Shown: piece after piece, positions 15,969 through 25,000 of the stretch
How the letters are laid out: each line of letters begins with the position of its first letter
How positions within the stretch are numbered: position 1 is the stretch's first letter
Assembly: GCF_024614185.1 (NCBI RefSeq)
Contig: NZ_JAHTLF010000025.1
Coordinates: forward strand, 372,001-436,000
Length of the DNA stretch: 64,000 nucleotides
Reading direction: 5' to 3'
Origin: Nocardioides carbamazepini
GTDB taxonomy: Bacteria; Actinomycetota; Actinomycetes; Propionibacteriales; Nocardioidaceae
Notes under the pieces: model-generated
Databases searched by the model: none
What the model saw: the letters and a program-made list of their open reading frames with translations, nothing else
Told to the model about the DNA's origin: nothing
Made by a program: the position numbers and the translations under genes

Positions 15969-16922
15969 TCAGCTCACCATCGCCATCACGTTGCGGACGT
16001 AGCTCTGCGTCTCCTGGTACGGCGGGATGCCGCCGTAGCGGGCGACCGCGCCGGGCCCGGCGTTGTACGCCGCCAGCGCGAGGTCGGTGCGCCCGAACCG
16101 GTCGAGGAGCGAGCGCAGCAGGCGGGCGCCGCCGTCGATCGCCTGGGCCGGGTCGAACGGGTTCGTGACGCCGAGGCCCTGGGCGGTGCCGGGCATCAGC
16201 TGCATCAGCCCCTGGGCGCCGGCGGAGCTGACCGCCCGCGGGTCGAAGCCCGACTCCTGCCGGGCGACCGCGGCGATCAGCCCCCCGGGGACGCCGGTGC
16301 GGGCGGCGGCGGCGTCGATCAGCTCGGCGTACGGGGTCCCGACGGCGGCGCGTGCCGCCACCGACGCTGCGCCTGCCGCGCCTGCCGCACCCGTGGCCGG
16401 CTGGTCGATGACCCGCCGGATCACGTCCGGCGTGGACGGGACGTCGACGACCCGGATGTCGAGCCCGGTGCGCGGTGCCTCGATCATCTTGCCGCCGCCG
16501 ATGTAGATGGCGATGTGGTCGACGCCGTTGTTGCGGCTCGAGTTGTCCCACGCGAGCAGGTCGCCCGGCTGCGCCTCGGCCATGCTGGCGACGGGCCGGC
16601 CGGCGGCGGCCTGCTGGTAGGAGACCCGCGGCAGCTCGTAGCCGAGGCTCTTGTAGACGACCTGCACCAGTCCGGAGCAGTCCATGCCCCTGGTCGGGTC
16701 GGTGCCGCCCCAGACGTAGGGCAGGCCGAGGTACTTGCGGGCCTCGGTGACCACGTCGTCGCCCGTGACGGTGCCGTCCGACGGGACGCCGGTCGTGGCG
16801 ACCCGGGCACCGCTCAGCTCGGTGGCGAAGCCGCCGCTCGTGGCGGAGGTCCGTACGGGCGCGAGCTGCGCCAGCCGGGCCTGGAGCTCGCTGATCCGGG
16901 CGGTCACGTTCTCGATGCTCAT
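15969..16922 (-). CDS. flagellar-operon muralytic enzyme: NlpC/P60 peptidase fused to lytic transglycosylase (SLT)
   Basis: A 317-residue bifunctional cell-wall hydrolase. A short coiled-coil-like N-terminus (ENVTARISELQARLAQL) is followed by an NlpC/P60 domain at about 52-165 with catalytic Cys82 in MDCSGLVQ and His136 in VDHIAIYIG. An Ala/Gly linker leads to an SLT domain at about 195-315 with catalytic Glu223 in RQESGFDP and the motifs GLMQLMPGTA and ALAAYNAGPGAV. No signal peptide is visible, so it is probably exported through the flagellar channel or acts like the muramidase half of FlgJ to open peptidoglycan for the rod. It overlaps fliJ by 4 bp and abuts fliK. Confidence 0.9.
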   Translation of the reverse strand: MSIENVTARISELQARLAQLAPVRTSATSGGFATELSGARVATTGVPSDGTVTGDDVVTEARKYLGLPYVWGGTDPTRGMDCSGLVQVVYKSLGYELPRVSYQQAAAGRPVASMAEAQPGDLLAWDNSSRNNGVDHIAIYIGGGKMIEAPRTGLDIRVVDVPSTPDVIRRVIDQPATGAAGAAGAASVAARAAVGTPYAELIDAAAARTGVPGGLIAAVARQESGFDPRAVSSAGAQGLMQLMPGTAQGLGVTNPFDPAQAIDGGARLLRSLLDRFGRTDLALAAYNAGPGAVARYGGIPPYQETQSYVRNVMAMVS

Positions 16923-17368
16923 CGCGACCTCCGGGCCCAGCGCTGGGCGGCGAGGTCGTCGGCGTCGCGGGCGGCCCGCCGCTCGGCCTCGGTACGACGC
17001 CGGGCGGCTCGGCGCTCGAGGAGGTGCTCGACCGCGGCCAGCCGGGCGCGGTCGGTGCCCCAGCGGGCGCGGGCGTCGGTCGTGACGACCTGAGCGGTCG
17101 CCGCCGCGGCGCGGCTCTCGCCGACGAGGATGCCGACGTGCGCAAGGCGGGTCCGCGCCGCCACCAGCTCGGCCGTGGTCGTGACGGACGGGACACCGGC
17201 TTCGGCGATGGCCGACTCGAGCGAGGCGAGCCCGGCGCGGAGGGCCGCCTCCTCGGCGAGCACTCGCTGCAGGCCGATCCTGCTGTCGGTCTCGCGGACC
17301 TCGCGGACCCGGGCGACGGCGGCCAGGCCGCGGTCGTCGCCGTGGACGTGACGCCGGGTGCGGCTCAT
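16919..17368 (-). CDS. fliJ: flagellar export chaperone/ATPase stalk protein FliJ
   Basis: A 149-residue, highly charged, Ala/Arg-rich, largely helical protein suited to a long coiled coil. It lies directly after fliI, and its ATG at 17368 forms an ATGA overlap with the fliI stop, the standard place for fliJ. FliJ inserts into the FliI hexamer and links it to FlhA to activate export. Sequence conservation in this family is low, so the call rests mainly on position, length and helix content. Confidence 0.8.
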   Translation of the reverse strand: MSRTRRHVHGDDRGLAAVARVREVRETDSRIGLQRVLAEEAALRAGLASLESAIAEAGVPSVTTTAELVAARTRLAHVGILVGESRAAAATAQVVTTDARARWGTDRARLAAVEHLLERRAARRRTEAERRAARDADDLAAQRWARRSR

Positions 17369-18699
17369 GAGGCGATCACCTGGGCCAGCCGGCTCCAAGC
17401 CTCGGCACGGGGCGTGATGTCGTCCATCGACTGGCGCAGGAACGCCTCGATGCGGGGCAGCCGGGCGAGGGCGGCGTCGGCGTCGGGGTCCGCGCCGGCG
17501 ACGTACGCACCGATCTCGACGAGCTCGCGGACCGAGCGGTGCGCGGCGAGCATCCGGCGCAGCCGGCCGGCGTCCTGCTGCTGGTCGGGCGTCGTCACGG
17601 CGCGGTGGACGCGGGAGATCGACTCGAGCACGTCGATGGCGGGGAAGTGCCCGGCGGTGGCGAGGTCGCGCGACAGCACGACGTGGCCGTCGAGGATGGA
17701 GCGGGCGGTGTCGCCGACCGGGTCCTGGAGGTCGTCGCCCTCCACGAGGACCGTGTAGATGCCGGTGATCGAGCCCGTGCCCGACGTACCGGCGCGCTCC
17801 AGCAGCCGCGGCAGCAGGCCGAAGACGCTGGGCGGATAGCCGCGGGTCGCGGGCGGCTCGCCCGCGGACAGGCCGATCTCGCGCTGGGCCATGGCCACCC
17901 GGGTGAGGGAGTCCATCATCAGCACGACGTCGCGGCCGCGCTCGCGGAACCACTCGGCGATCCGGGTCGCGGTGAACGCCGCGCGCAGCCGCTCGACGGC
18001 GGGCGCGTCGGAGGTGGCGACGACGACCACCGAGCGGGCCAGCCCTTCGGGACCGAGATCGCCGTCGATGAACTCGCGGACCTCGCGGCCGCGCTCGCCG
18101 ACCAGGGCGATCACGTTGACCGCGGCATCGGTGCCGCGCGCGACCATCGAGAGGAGCGACGACTTGCCGACCCCGGAGCCGGCCATGATCCCGATCCGCT
18201 GGCCTCGGCCGAGGGGCACCAGTGCGTCGAGGGCGCGGACCCCGGTGCCCAGCGGCTCGGTGATGCGGGGGCGACTGAGCGCATCGGGCGTCGGGTGCTC
18301 GGTCGACACGGTCACGAGGTCGGGTACGTCGAGCGACGGGCCGCCGTCGACCGGCCGGCCCAGTCCGTCGAGCACCCGGCCGAGCAGCGCCTCGCCGACG
18401 CGGATGCGCAGCGGGCCGCCGGTCGCCCGGACCCGGTCGCCGGCCCGGACGCCGGTGGTGGTGCCGAGCGGCAGGCAGGTGACGCTCCCGGGCCGCAGCG
18501 CGGCGACCTCGGCGAGGAGCGGGCCGGACGTCGTACGGATCTCGAGCAGGTCGCCGACGGCGGAGTCCGGCAGGCCGCGGACCTCGAGGTGCAGGCCGAC
18601 CAGCTCGGCCACGGTGCCGAGGTGCAGGGGAGCGGCCGCGTCGAGCAGGCGGGCGCGGAGGGACGGATCCGCCAGGGGCAGCGGCGTGTCGACGGTCAT
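17365..18699 (-). CDS. fliI: flagellum-specific ATPase FliI
   Basis: A 444-residue F1-beta-like ATPase. Walker A is GSGVGKSSLL, Walker B is DVVLMMDSLTR, and the segment GEPPATRGYPPSVFGLLPRLLERAG is typical of FliI/SctN. It energises unfolding and delivery of export substrates together with FliH and FliJ. The ATG at 18699 forms an ATGA overlap with fliH and is chosen over a long upstream Arg/Gly-rich frame. It overlaps fliJ by 4 bp, so fliH-fliI-fliJ are translationally linked. Confidence 0.97.
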   Translation of the reverse strand: MTVDTPLPLADPSLRARLLDAAAPLHLGTVAELVGLHLEVRGLPDSAVGDLLEIRTTSGPLLAEVAALRPGSVTCLPLGTTTGVRAGDRVRATGGPLRIRVGEALLGRVLDGLGRPVDGGPSLDVPDLVTVSTEHPTPDALSRPRITEPLGTGVRALDALVPLGRGQRIGIMAGSGVGKSSLLSMVARGTDAAVNVIALVGERGREVREFIDGDLGPEGLARSVVVVATSDAPAVERLRAAFTATRIAEWFRERGRDVVLMMDSLTRVAMAQREIGLSAGEPPATRGYPPSVFGLLPRLLERAGTSGTGSITGIYTVLVEGDDLQDPVGDTARSILDGHVVLSRDLATAGHFPAIDVLESISRVHRAVTTPDQQQDAGRLRRMLAAHRSVRELVEIGAYVAGADPDADAALARLPRIEAFLRQSMDDITPRAEAWSRLAQVIAS

Positions 18700-19364
18700 G
18701 AGAGCACCTCCCGCACCCGGGCCATGGCCTCCCGGATCCGCAGGTCGACCACCGACCCGTCGACGCCCTCGACCAGCGCGTCGGCGGAGCCGAGGGCCGG
18801 GTCGGGGACGACTTCCAGGCCGCGGGCCACCAGCTCCTGTGCGGCCGTGGATCCGGCGGTCGCGGGATGCAGCCGGACCCGGCCCACCGGTGCGGGCGGC
18901 AGCACCTGCAGCACCCGGGCGACGACGTCCTGGGGACCCAGCCGCGCGACCTGGGTGCCGATCAGCGTGGTCGTCAGCGACCACGCGAGGTCGGTCGCCT
19001 GGTCCTCGACCGCGCGGGCCAGGTCGTCGAGCAGCCCGCGGACCTGCTCGGCCGCCCGGCCGAGCGCGTCGAGCGCGGCACGGTGCTCGGCCTCGCGCCG
19101 GGCCTGCGCCGCGGCATCGGCCGCGGCCCGCCGGGACTCCTCCTCGGCGGCCTGCGCAGCGGCGGCGCGTCGGCCCTCGGCCCACCCGACGGCGTAGCCC
19201 TGGGCCCGGGCGGCGTCGCGCGCCTGCGTCGCGATGCCGTCCAGCAGCGACTCGGTGACGGCGTCGCCGAGGACGCTGCCGCTGCCGAGTCGGGTCCAGG
19301 TGCCGACCCGCAGCTCCGGCAGCTCCGGGCGGGGCAGGGCGGCCGCCTCAGACGATGAACTCAT
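18696..19364 (-). CDS. fliH: flagellar assembly protein FliH
   Basis: A 222-residue protein between fliG and fliI. It has a long Ala/Glu/Arg-rich helical middle region (about 60-135) with GxxxG-like spacing and a C-terminal domain that includes VRLHPATAGSTA and DLRIREAMARVREVL, the pattern of FliH. FliH holds FliI inactive and tethers it to the C-ring through FliN. The ATG at 19364 lies inside the fliG 3' end (17-bp overlap). Confidence 0.85.
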   Translation of the reverse strand: MSSSSEAAALPRPELPELRVGTWTRLGSGSVLGDAVTESLLDGIATQARDAARAQGYAVGWAEGRRAAAAQAAEEESRRAAADAAAQARREAEHRAALDALGRAAEQVRGLLDDLARAVEDQATDLAWSLTTTLIGTQVARLGPQDVVARVLQVLPPAPVGRVRLHPATAGSTAAQELVARGLEVVPDPALGSADALVEGVDGSVVDLRIREAMARVREVLS

Positions 19365-20388
19365 CGTCGTTCCCTCGCCGGACCATGATCTGGCCCTGCT
19401 CCTCGAGCTGGCGGATGGTGCGGATGACGCCCTGCTGGGCCTCCTCGACCTGGGCGAGGCGGACGGCGCCGAGCAGCTCGACCTCCTCGAGGAGGTTCTC
19501 GGCGGCGCGCTCGGAGAGGTTCGTGGTGATCTTGGTGCGGACCGCGTCGCTGACGCCCTTGAGGGCCAGCGACAGCTCGGCGGTGTCGACCTGGCGCAGC
19601 ACCTGCTGCACCGAGCGGTCGTCGAGCCCGACGATGTCCTCGAACATGAACATCCGGCTCTTGACCTCGTCGGCGAGCGTCGGGTCGAGCCCCTCGAGTC
19701 CCTCCACGATCTGCCGTTCCGTGGGCCGGTCCGACCGGTTGATGATGTTGACCAGGGGGTCCACGCCGCCGACCTGCGAGACGTCGGCGGGCTGCAGCAT
19801 CGAGGACAGCTTGCGCTCCAGCACGGCCTCGACGGTGCGGACGATCTCGGGTGAGGTCCGGTCCATCACGGCGATCCGGTGGGCGACCACGGCCTGCTGG
19901 TGTGCGGGCAGGCCGCTGAGCAGCAGGGACGCCTTGTCGGCGGCCATGTGTGCCAGCACCAGCGCGATCACCTGGGGATGCTCGTCGGCGATGAAGCCCC
20001 GCAGCTGCGCGGGATCCGCGCGGTGCAGGAACTGGAAGGGCATCTGCACGGCCGCGGCGTGCAGCCGCTCCATGATCTCCTTGGCCCGCTCGGGCCCCAG
20101 CGACTGCTCGAGCAGCTGCTGGGCGAACCCGAAGCCGCCCTGGGTGACGTGGGCGTGCGCGGTCGCGAGGTCGTGGAACTCGGTGAGCACCTGCGCGGTC
20201 TCGCTCGCCGACACCGCGTCCAGGCGGGCGATCTCGGCCGAGATCGCCTCGACCTCGGCGTCGCTGAGGTGGGCCAGGACCTGGGCGGCGCGCTCCTTGC
20301 CCAGCTGGATGAGGAGCACCGCGGCCTTGCGGACCCCCATCGACACCAGGGTGGTCCCGGTCCCGGGCATCGTCGTCATCACGGTCAT
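19348..20388 (-). CDS. fliG: flagellar motor switch protein FliG
   Basis: A 346-residue FliG with its three helical domains. The N-terminal MS-ring-binding domain has RKAAVLLIQLGKERAAQVL, the middle domain has the EHPQ segment (FIADEHPQVIALVLAH), and the C-terminal torque domain has MFMFEDIVGLDDRSVQQVL and GVSDAVRTKITTNLSERAAE. The charged residues of the last domain interact with MotA. The ATG at 20388 overlaps the fliF stop (ATGA). The C-terminus has the usual basic/acidic tail. Confidence 0.97.
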   Translation of the reverse strand: MTVMTTMPGTGTTLVSMGVRKAAVLLIQLGKERAAQVLAHLSDAEVEAISAEIARLDAVSASETAQVLTEFHDLATAHAHVTQGGFGFAQQLLEQSLGPERAKEIMERLHAAAVQMPFQFLHRADPAQLRGFIADEHPQVIALVLAHMAADKASLLLSGLPAHQQAVVAHRIAVMDRTSPEIVRTVEAVLERKLSSMLQPADVSQVGGVDPLVNIINRSDRPTERQIVEGLEGLDPTLADEVKSRMFMFEDIVGLDDRSVQQVLRQVDTAELSLALKGVSDAVRTKITTNLSERAAENLLEEVELLGAVRLAQVEEAQQGVIRTIRQLEEQGQIMVRRGNDDEFIV

Positions 20389-21986
20389 GGCCGGGGCTCC
20401 ACGAGCCAGCCGCGCAGGAGGGCGGCGACGTCGTCGGGCTGCCGGTCGACGAGCGCGATCAGCTCGTCGCGCATCGACTCCTCCTCGTCCTTCTCGGACG
20501 ACTCGAGAGCGGCCAGGGCCGGGTTCTCGAGCTGCGCGGTGCGACCGGCCGCGTCCGTGCGCAGCTGCTCGACCAGGTAGGCCCGCGCCTCCTCCCGGGC
20601 GGCGGCCCGGCGCCGGGCCTGCAACCAGGCGAGCAGCACCATGAGCGCGATCCCCCCGGCGATCCCGATGTTGCGGATCAGGCTGTTGCGCCGGGCGTCG
20701 GCGTCGGCGTCCTTGGCCGCCTTCAGCTCGGCGGCGGCCGCCTCCTCGGCGCTGCGGTCGAAGGCCATCGTCGACACGTCGATCGTGTCGCCGCGGTCCG
20801 GCTTGATGCCGACGGCGCTGCTGATCAGGTCCTTGACCACCTGCGGCTGCAGGGCGGCCGCGGCGGTCGCGTCGAGCACGACGCCGACATGCAGGCTGTT
20901 GATCGAGCCCGGTGCCTTCTCCCGGCGCTCCACCGTCTCGCCGACGGCGTTGTCCTGCGTCTTCGACGTGTTCTTGTACGACGAGTCGCCGCCGCCGGTG
21001 GCCGCCGGATCCATCTGCCCGTCCGGCCCGACCACGCCGTCCGCGCCGCCGGTGCCCGCGCCGGCCGGGCCGGCGTAGGTCTCGTTGGTCGAGGACTCCG
21101 ACAGCGGCGGGGTGTTCTCCTGCGCCTGGTAGGTCCGGCTGTCGGTGACCGACTTGTCGAAGTCGAGGTCGGCGGTCACCGTCGTGGTGGAGTTGCCCGG
21201 CCCGAGGACCCGGTCGAGCACGGACTGGATCTCGGACTGCATCGAGCTCTGGAACGCCTGCACCTGCTTGGAGCGCGCGGACGCGGCGCCGACCCCGCCG
21301 TCGGCGCTGTCGTCGCTGTCGGGGGTGGTGAGCAGCTTGCCGCTCGCGTCGGTGACGGTGACCCGCTTGGGGTCGAGGCCGTCGATGCTGGACGCGATCA
21401 GGTGGACGACCGCCTGCACCTGCTCGTCGTCCAGCGAGCGGCCCGGCTCGGTGTCGATGAGGACCGACGCCGTCGGCGGGTCCTGCTCGTCGGTGAAGAC
21501 CCGCTTCTCCGGGATGGCGAGGTGCACGACGGCCGTCTCGACGCCGTGGATGGCCTCGACCGTCTTGCTGAGCTCGCCCTCCATCGCCCGCTTGAAGTTG
21601 GTCTGCTCCTGCGACTCCGACGTCGACAGGCTCTGCTTGTCGAGGAGGCCGTAGCCGCCGTCGCTGCTGGAGGGCAGGCCCTTGCCGGACAGGGTGATCC
21701 GGGTGCCGTACACGTCCGAGCGCGGCACCATGATCGTGCCACCGCCCCCCGTGAGCTCGTACGGGATGCCCTGCGCGTCGAGCTCCTCGATCACGGCGCT
21801 GGCGTCGGTGCCCGACAGGTTGGAGTACAGCGGCGCGTAGCTGGGGGTCGACACCCAGCGGAACACCATGAAGACGGCGATCAGCAGGGCCGCCGTACCG
21901 ATGACGGCGACGGCCTTCTGGCCGGCGGTGAAGCCGCCGAAGGTGTCGCGGGCGCGCGTGAGATACCGGGTGAGGCGCTGTTGCAT
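20385..21986 (-). CDS. fliF: flagellar MS-ring protein FliF
   Basis: A 533-residue FliF with a membrane helix near residues 26-42 (VAVIGTAALLIAVFMVF), ring-building motifs (YSNLSGTDASAVIEELDAQG, GGYGLLDKQSLSTSESQEQ) and a second membrane helix near 437-455 (NIGIAGGIALMVLLAWLQA). The C-terminal cytoplasmic tail binds FliG. It forms the MS ring that houses the export gate and is the base for rod assembly. It starts with ATG at 21986, 6 bp after fliE. Confidence 0.97.
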   Translation of the reverse strand: MQQRLTRYLTRARDTFGGFTAGQKAVAVIGTAALLIAVFMVFRWVSTPSYAPLYSNLSGTDASAVIEELDAQGIPYELTGGGGTIMVPRSDVYGTRITLSGKGLPSSSDGGYGLLDKQSLSTSESQEQTNFKRAMEGELSKTVEAIHGVETAVVHLAIPEKRVFTDEQDPPTASVLIDTEPGRSLDDEQVQAVVHLIASSIDGLDPKRVTVTDASGKLLTTPDSDDSADGGVGAASARSKQVQAFQSSMQSEIQSVLDRVLGPGNSTTTVTADLDFDKSVTDSRTYQAQENTPPLSESSTNETYAGPAGAGTGGADGVVGPDGQMDPAATGGGDSSYKNTSKTQDNAVGETVERREKAPGSINSLHVGVVLDATAAAALQPQVVKDLISSAVGIKPDRGDTIDVSTMAFDRSAEEAAAAELKAAKDADADARRNSLIRNIGIAGGIALMVLLAWLQARRRAAAREEARAYLVEQLRTDAAGRTAQLENPALAALESSEKDEEESMRDELIALVDRQPDDVAALLRGWLVEPRP

Positions 21987-21992
21987 CGCCGG

Positions 21993-22346
21993 CTACACCT
22001 GCATCCGCATGATCTCGTTGAACGCCTCGACCGCGCGGTTGCGTAGGGAGACCGTCAGCTGGCCGGCCACCTGGGCCTCGCTCGCCGCGATCGTGTAGTC
22101 GTGGATGTTCTCGAGCTTGCCGGTCGCGGCCTGGACGGCCAGGTCGTCGGCCCTGTCGGTCAGGCCCTCGAGCCGGTCGAGGCCGTCGAGGACCAGCGAG
22201 CCGAACTCCGTGTCCGGGCCGGTGACCGGGGTGGCCCGCTCGGCCGCCGTCGGCGGGGCGATCGAGCCGATCGTGGCCGGCGCGCCGGGTGTGCCGACCG
22301 GGCCGATCCCGGGCACGCTCGGGAACTGCAGCGGCACGATGTCCAT
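21993..22346 (-). CDS. fliE: flagellar hook-basal body complex protein FliE
   Basis: A 117-residue protein. The C-terminal half carries the FliE pattern (HDYTIAASEAQVAGQLTVSL, RNRAVEAFNEIMRMQV), and the N-terminal half is Pro/Gly-rich. FliE joins the MS ring to the proximal rod. The ATG at 22346 overlaps the flgC stop by one base (TGATG). Confidence 0.93.
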   Translation of the reverse strand: MDIVPLQFPSVPGIGPVGTPGAPATIGSIAPPTAAERATPVTGPDTEFGSLVLDGLDRLEGLTDRADDLAVQAATGKLENIHDYTIAASEAQVAGQLTVSLRNRAVEAFNEIMRMQV

Positions 22347-22738
22347 CAGCGGGCCCCGATCTGGAGCGCCGCGGAGTAGGTGTCCTGGGCGGACTTGGTG
22401 ACCTGCACCGACGCCTGGTAGCCGCGCTGTGCCATCACCAGCTGGCTCATCTGGGCCGCCATGTCGAGGTCGGGGAGCCGCACGTAGCCGTCCTCGTCCG
22501 CGAGTGGATGGTCCGGGGAGTGCACCATCCGGCCCTCGGGATCGCCCGCGGCGAAGCCCCCGACATCGACGCCGCCGTCCGCGCGCGCGTCGAAGACGAC
22601 GTACGTCGCCTGGAAGGCGTCCTCGCTCGTCCGCCTGGCCGTGTTCGCGTTGGCGATGTTGCCGGCCAGGGCGTCGAGCCACACCTGGTGCGCGCCGAGC
22701 GAGGTGTTCGCGATGCGCAGCGTCTCGAAGGCGCCCAT
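22346..22738 (-). CDS. flgC: flagellar basal-body rod protein FlgC
   Basis: A 130-residue rod protein with the N-terminal axial motif (LDALAGNIANANTARRTSED), the FlgC-specific middle segment with GYVRLPDLDMAAQMSQLVMA, and the C-terminal helix ASVQVTKSAQDTYSAAL. It forms part of the proximal rod with FlgB. ATG at 22738 overlaps the flgB stop (TGATG). Confidence 0.95.
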   Translation of the reverse strand: MGAFETLRIANTSLGAHQVWLDALAGNIANANTARRTSEDAFQATYVVFDARADGGVDVGGFAAGDPEGRMVHSPDHPLADEDGYVRLPDLDMAAQMSQLVMAQRGYQASVQVTKSAQDTYSAALQIGAR

Positions 22739-23097
22739 CAGGCGCCGCCGGCCATGACGCGCAGGCGCGAGTCGCGGTCGCTGATCGCCCGGCCCATGAT
22801 CTGGTACTGGTACTGCGTCTGGATGGCTGCGATCGACTCCTTGCGGAGGTCGACGTTGTTGTCGTTGGCACCGACCGGGGTGCCCGTGGCCGAGACGGTA
22901 GCGGTGAGGTCGTCGGCGGTGGCCCGCCCGCGCTCGATGGCGGTGGAGAGCGCGGTCTCGAAGTCCACGCTGCGGGCCCGGAAGCCAGGGGTGTCGACGT
23001 TGGCGATGTTGTCGGCGATCACCTGCTGCCGCTGGGACAGCCCGTTGATCGCGGCGTGCAACACGTCGGCGACGGCGTCGGATGCTGCGAAGGACAC
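22738..23097 (-). CDS. flgB: flagellar basal-body rod protein FlgB
   Basis: A 119-residue rod protein and the first gene of the long flagellar operon. It contains the axial motif QQVIADNIANVDTPGFRARS and the C-terminal YQYQIMGRAISDRDSRLRVM region. The GTG at 23097 is chosen because CAGGAGA lies 6 bp upstream and the protein then has family length; the upstream reading frame is not conserved. A sigma-28-like promoter element lies about 100 bp upstream. Confidence 0.94.
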   Translation of the reverse strand: MSFAASDAVADVLHAAINGLSQRQQVIADNIANVDTPGFRARSVDFETALSTAIERGRATADDLTATVSATGTPVGANDNNVDLRKESIAAIQTQYQYQIMGRAISDRDSRLRVMAGGA

Positions 23098-23195
23098 GGT
23101 CGATCTCCTGGAGAGGCACCGGTCCCCTCGGGACGGTGCGACGGGCAGTGCCGGTCCGTCGGCAGGGGGGTGAGCAATCCGTCGCTCAGGTGCCT

Positions 23196-23222
23196 GATCG
23201 GTCCTGCCACCCGCGACCTGAG
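23196..23222 (-). promoter_or_regulatory. sigma-28-like promoter for the flgB operon
   Basis: On the minus strand, CTCA (23219-23222) is separated by 17 bases from CCGATC (23196-23201), in the form CTCA-N16-ACCGATC. The same pattern and spacing occur before cheR, cheB, fliC and cheA. It aligns with the known sigma-28 consensus TAAA-N15-GCCGATAA. The leader to flgB is about 95 bases. The 285-bp region 23098-23382 holds no gene. Confidence 0.7.
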
Positions 23223-23382
23223 CCCCGCCCGCTGGGACTTGATCCCGACTATCCCGTCCGATCGACCTGCGCGGCCGTACGCCGGCGCCCGGTGCTGTGC
23301 CCGGGCGCGGCACAGCGCCCGGCCCCAACGGTGCGGGGGCCGGGCGCTGCGAGCCGGGCGCGGACCTCCGGGCCCGCCGGGC

Positions 23383-24396
23383 TCACTTCAGGCGGACCTT
23401 CCGGACCGCCGAGCTGGAGGAGCCCACGGCCGCCGACCCGGCGTACTCGGCCACGAGGCGGTGCTTGCCCGTGCCGAGCTTGGCGACGCTCAGCTTGAGC
23501 ACGCCCTGGTGGCCGGCTGTGAGCGTGCCCTGGGCCACGACCCGCCCCTTCCGAGCGAGATCGCGGATCACGACCCGACCGGCGGGCGCTGAGCTCGCCC
23601 GGACGGTGACCGTCGCCTTGCCCTTCTTGCGCGCCGACACCTTGAACTTCGCGCTGGTGGTCGAGGGAGTCTTCGCCACGGCGCCACCGCCACCGCCACC
23701 GCCGGCCGGGCCGGCCGCGAAGAGCGGGACGTAGGGCGTCACGAAGGACTTGTTGCCGCCGTGGCCGTTCACCTTGAACGCGACCTGGAGGTGGTCACCG
23801 GAGGCGGCGACCGGGCAGGGCCGGGTTCCTGCGGTCCGCTCGGGACAGGTGGGCGCGGGCGTGGCGGTGCCCTTCAGGGCCCGGCGGGCGACCACCGGCA
23901 CCTGGAACTCGAAGATCTCGCCGCGCTCGAGGGTGATCGCCTGGCCCCCGGCCGTGGCGATCGCGATGCCGTTGTTCGGACCGCGGGTCAGCTCGACCGG
24001 GTCGGTGGTGAAGGTCGGCGTGGGGTCGTCGATGTCGTTGATGCCCCATCTGACCGGCTCGTCGGGGTAGCCGAACGCCGTCTCGTCGAAGAGCAGCTCG
24101 GGGAGGACGACCACGCCGCTGCTGCACGGGAAGCCGACCAGGCCGATGTAGCCGTGCAGGAGGAAGGGTTCGCCCACCTTCGGGACCTGGCCGGTCGGGG
24201 ACCACCAACCGGTGTTCGCGGTGACGCCGGTGGCCGGCAGGCCGGTCGGGCAGTCGAGGATCGTGTCGGACTGGCTGCTGCCGTCCTGCCACTCCCCGGC
24301 CGCGTGGGCGGGGGAGCCGATGGTCAGCGAGAGGGCGGTGAGGAGGCTCGCGCCGAGGGCGAGGAGGGAGGTGCGTCTCGGGTGCTGTGTCGTCAT
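23383..24396 (-). CDS. secreted protein with C-terminal Ig-like domain
   Basis: A 337-residue protein with a clear signal peptide: PRRTSLLALG (twin-arginine-like), a hydrophobic core, and a probable cleavage site after AHA at about residue 33. The mature part begins with a cysteine-bearing beta-rich region of about 190 residues. A Gly-rich linker follows, then a C-terminal Ig-like repeat domain (ASSAPAGRVVIRDLARKGRV, VAEYAGSAAVGSSSSAVRKV) of the bacterial Ig-like type 3 style. The N-terminal domain is not recognised. The gene stands between the flagellar and chemotaxis operons in the same direction, but nothing shows that it is flagellar. The 112 bp to the next gene contain no obvious feature. 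Confidence 0.75.
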   Translation of the reverse strand: MTTQHPRRTSLLALGASLLTALSLTIGSPAHAAGEWQDGSSQSDTILDCPTGLPATGVTANTGWWSPTGQVPKVGEPFLLHGYIGLVGFPCSSGVVVLPELLFDETAFGYPDEPVRWGINDIDDPTPTFTTDPVELTRGPNNGIAIATAGGQAITLERGEIFEFQVPVVARRALKGTATPAPTCPERTAGTRPCPVAASGDHLQVAFKVNGHGGNKSFVTPYVPLFAAGPAGGGGGGGAVAKTPSTTSAKFKVSARKKGKATVTVRASSAPAGRVVIRDLARKGRVVAQGTLTAGHQGVLKLSVAKLGTGKHRLVAEYAGSAAVGSSSSAVRKVRLK

Positions 24397-24508
24397 GCGG
24401 GGGACGCTAGGAGGCGGCTCGTCCCGCCGAGGAGGGCCGGCGTCCCGGGTTTGTCCCTGGTCGTGTCCCGAGCTTGTCCCCGGTCCCGAGGGGCGCTCGC
24501 CCGAACGC

Positions 24509-24988
24509 TCAGAGCAGGACGACGGACAGCTGGCCGGTGCCGTAGCCGGCGATGTCGACGCGCAGGTCCTCGCGACGGCCCAGGGTGAGGGTGCTGATCC
24601 GTACCTGGGGGTCGAGCGGCGGGCCGGCGGGATGGACGGTGTGCAGGCGCAGGTGGTCGGCCCCGGTGACGTTGAACGTCGAGGCGGCGATGTTGAGCAC
24701 CTCGGCGAGGTTCTCCGCGATCGTGTCGGTGACCTTGCCGTCCGCGATCGCGGCCTCGGCGTCGGCGAGGGGCGCCAGGCCGATCGCTGCCCCGGCGCGG
24801 GCGGAGAAGGCAAGGTCGCAGGCGATCAACGCGCTGATGCGCAGGCTGTCGTCGACGTACACGGCGACCGCCGCGGGGGTGTCGGGCCCCGGGGCGAACG
24901 GGGTCGACGGGCTCAGTGTGACGTCGCGGCCGAGCAGGTCGGCGAGCAGGTCGCGCAGCTGCTTGGGCTGGGGGAGGTGGACGGCCAT
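24509..24988 (-). CDS. CheX/CheC-like protein (chemotaxis phosphatase family, divergent)
   Basis: A 159-residue protein, the last gene of the cheR operon. The segment VTDTIAENLAEVLNIAAS contains an ExxN pair (E-V-L-N), and a proline follows 21 residues later. This is similar to the active-site pattern of CheC/CheX/FliY phosphatases, which hydrolyse CheY-P. Two halves with similar secondary structure can be guessed. Overall similarity to known CheX proteins is weak, so a regulatory or non-catalytic role is possible. It starts with ATG 12 bp after the cheY stop. Confidence 0.6.
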   Translation of the reverse strand: MAVHLPQPKQLRDLLADLLGRDVTLSPSTPFAPGPDTPAAVAVYVDDSLRISALIACDLAFSARAGAAIGLAPLADAEAAIADGKVTDTIAENLAEVLNIAASTFNVTGADHLRLHTVHPAGPPLDPQVRISTLTLGRREDLRVDIAGYGTGQLSVVLL

Positions 24989-25000
24989 GACGACCCCGCC

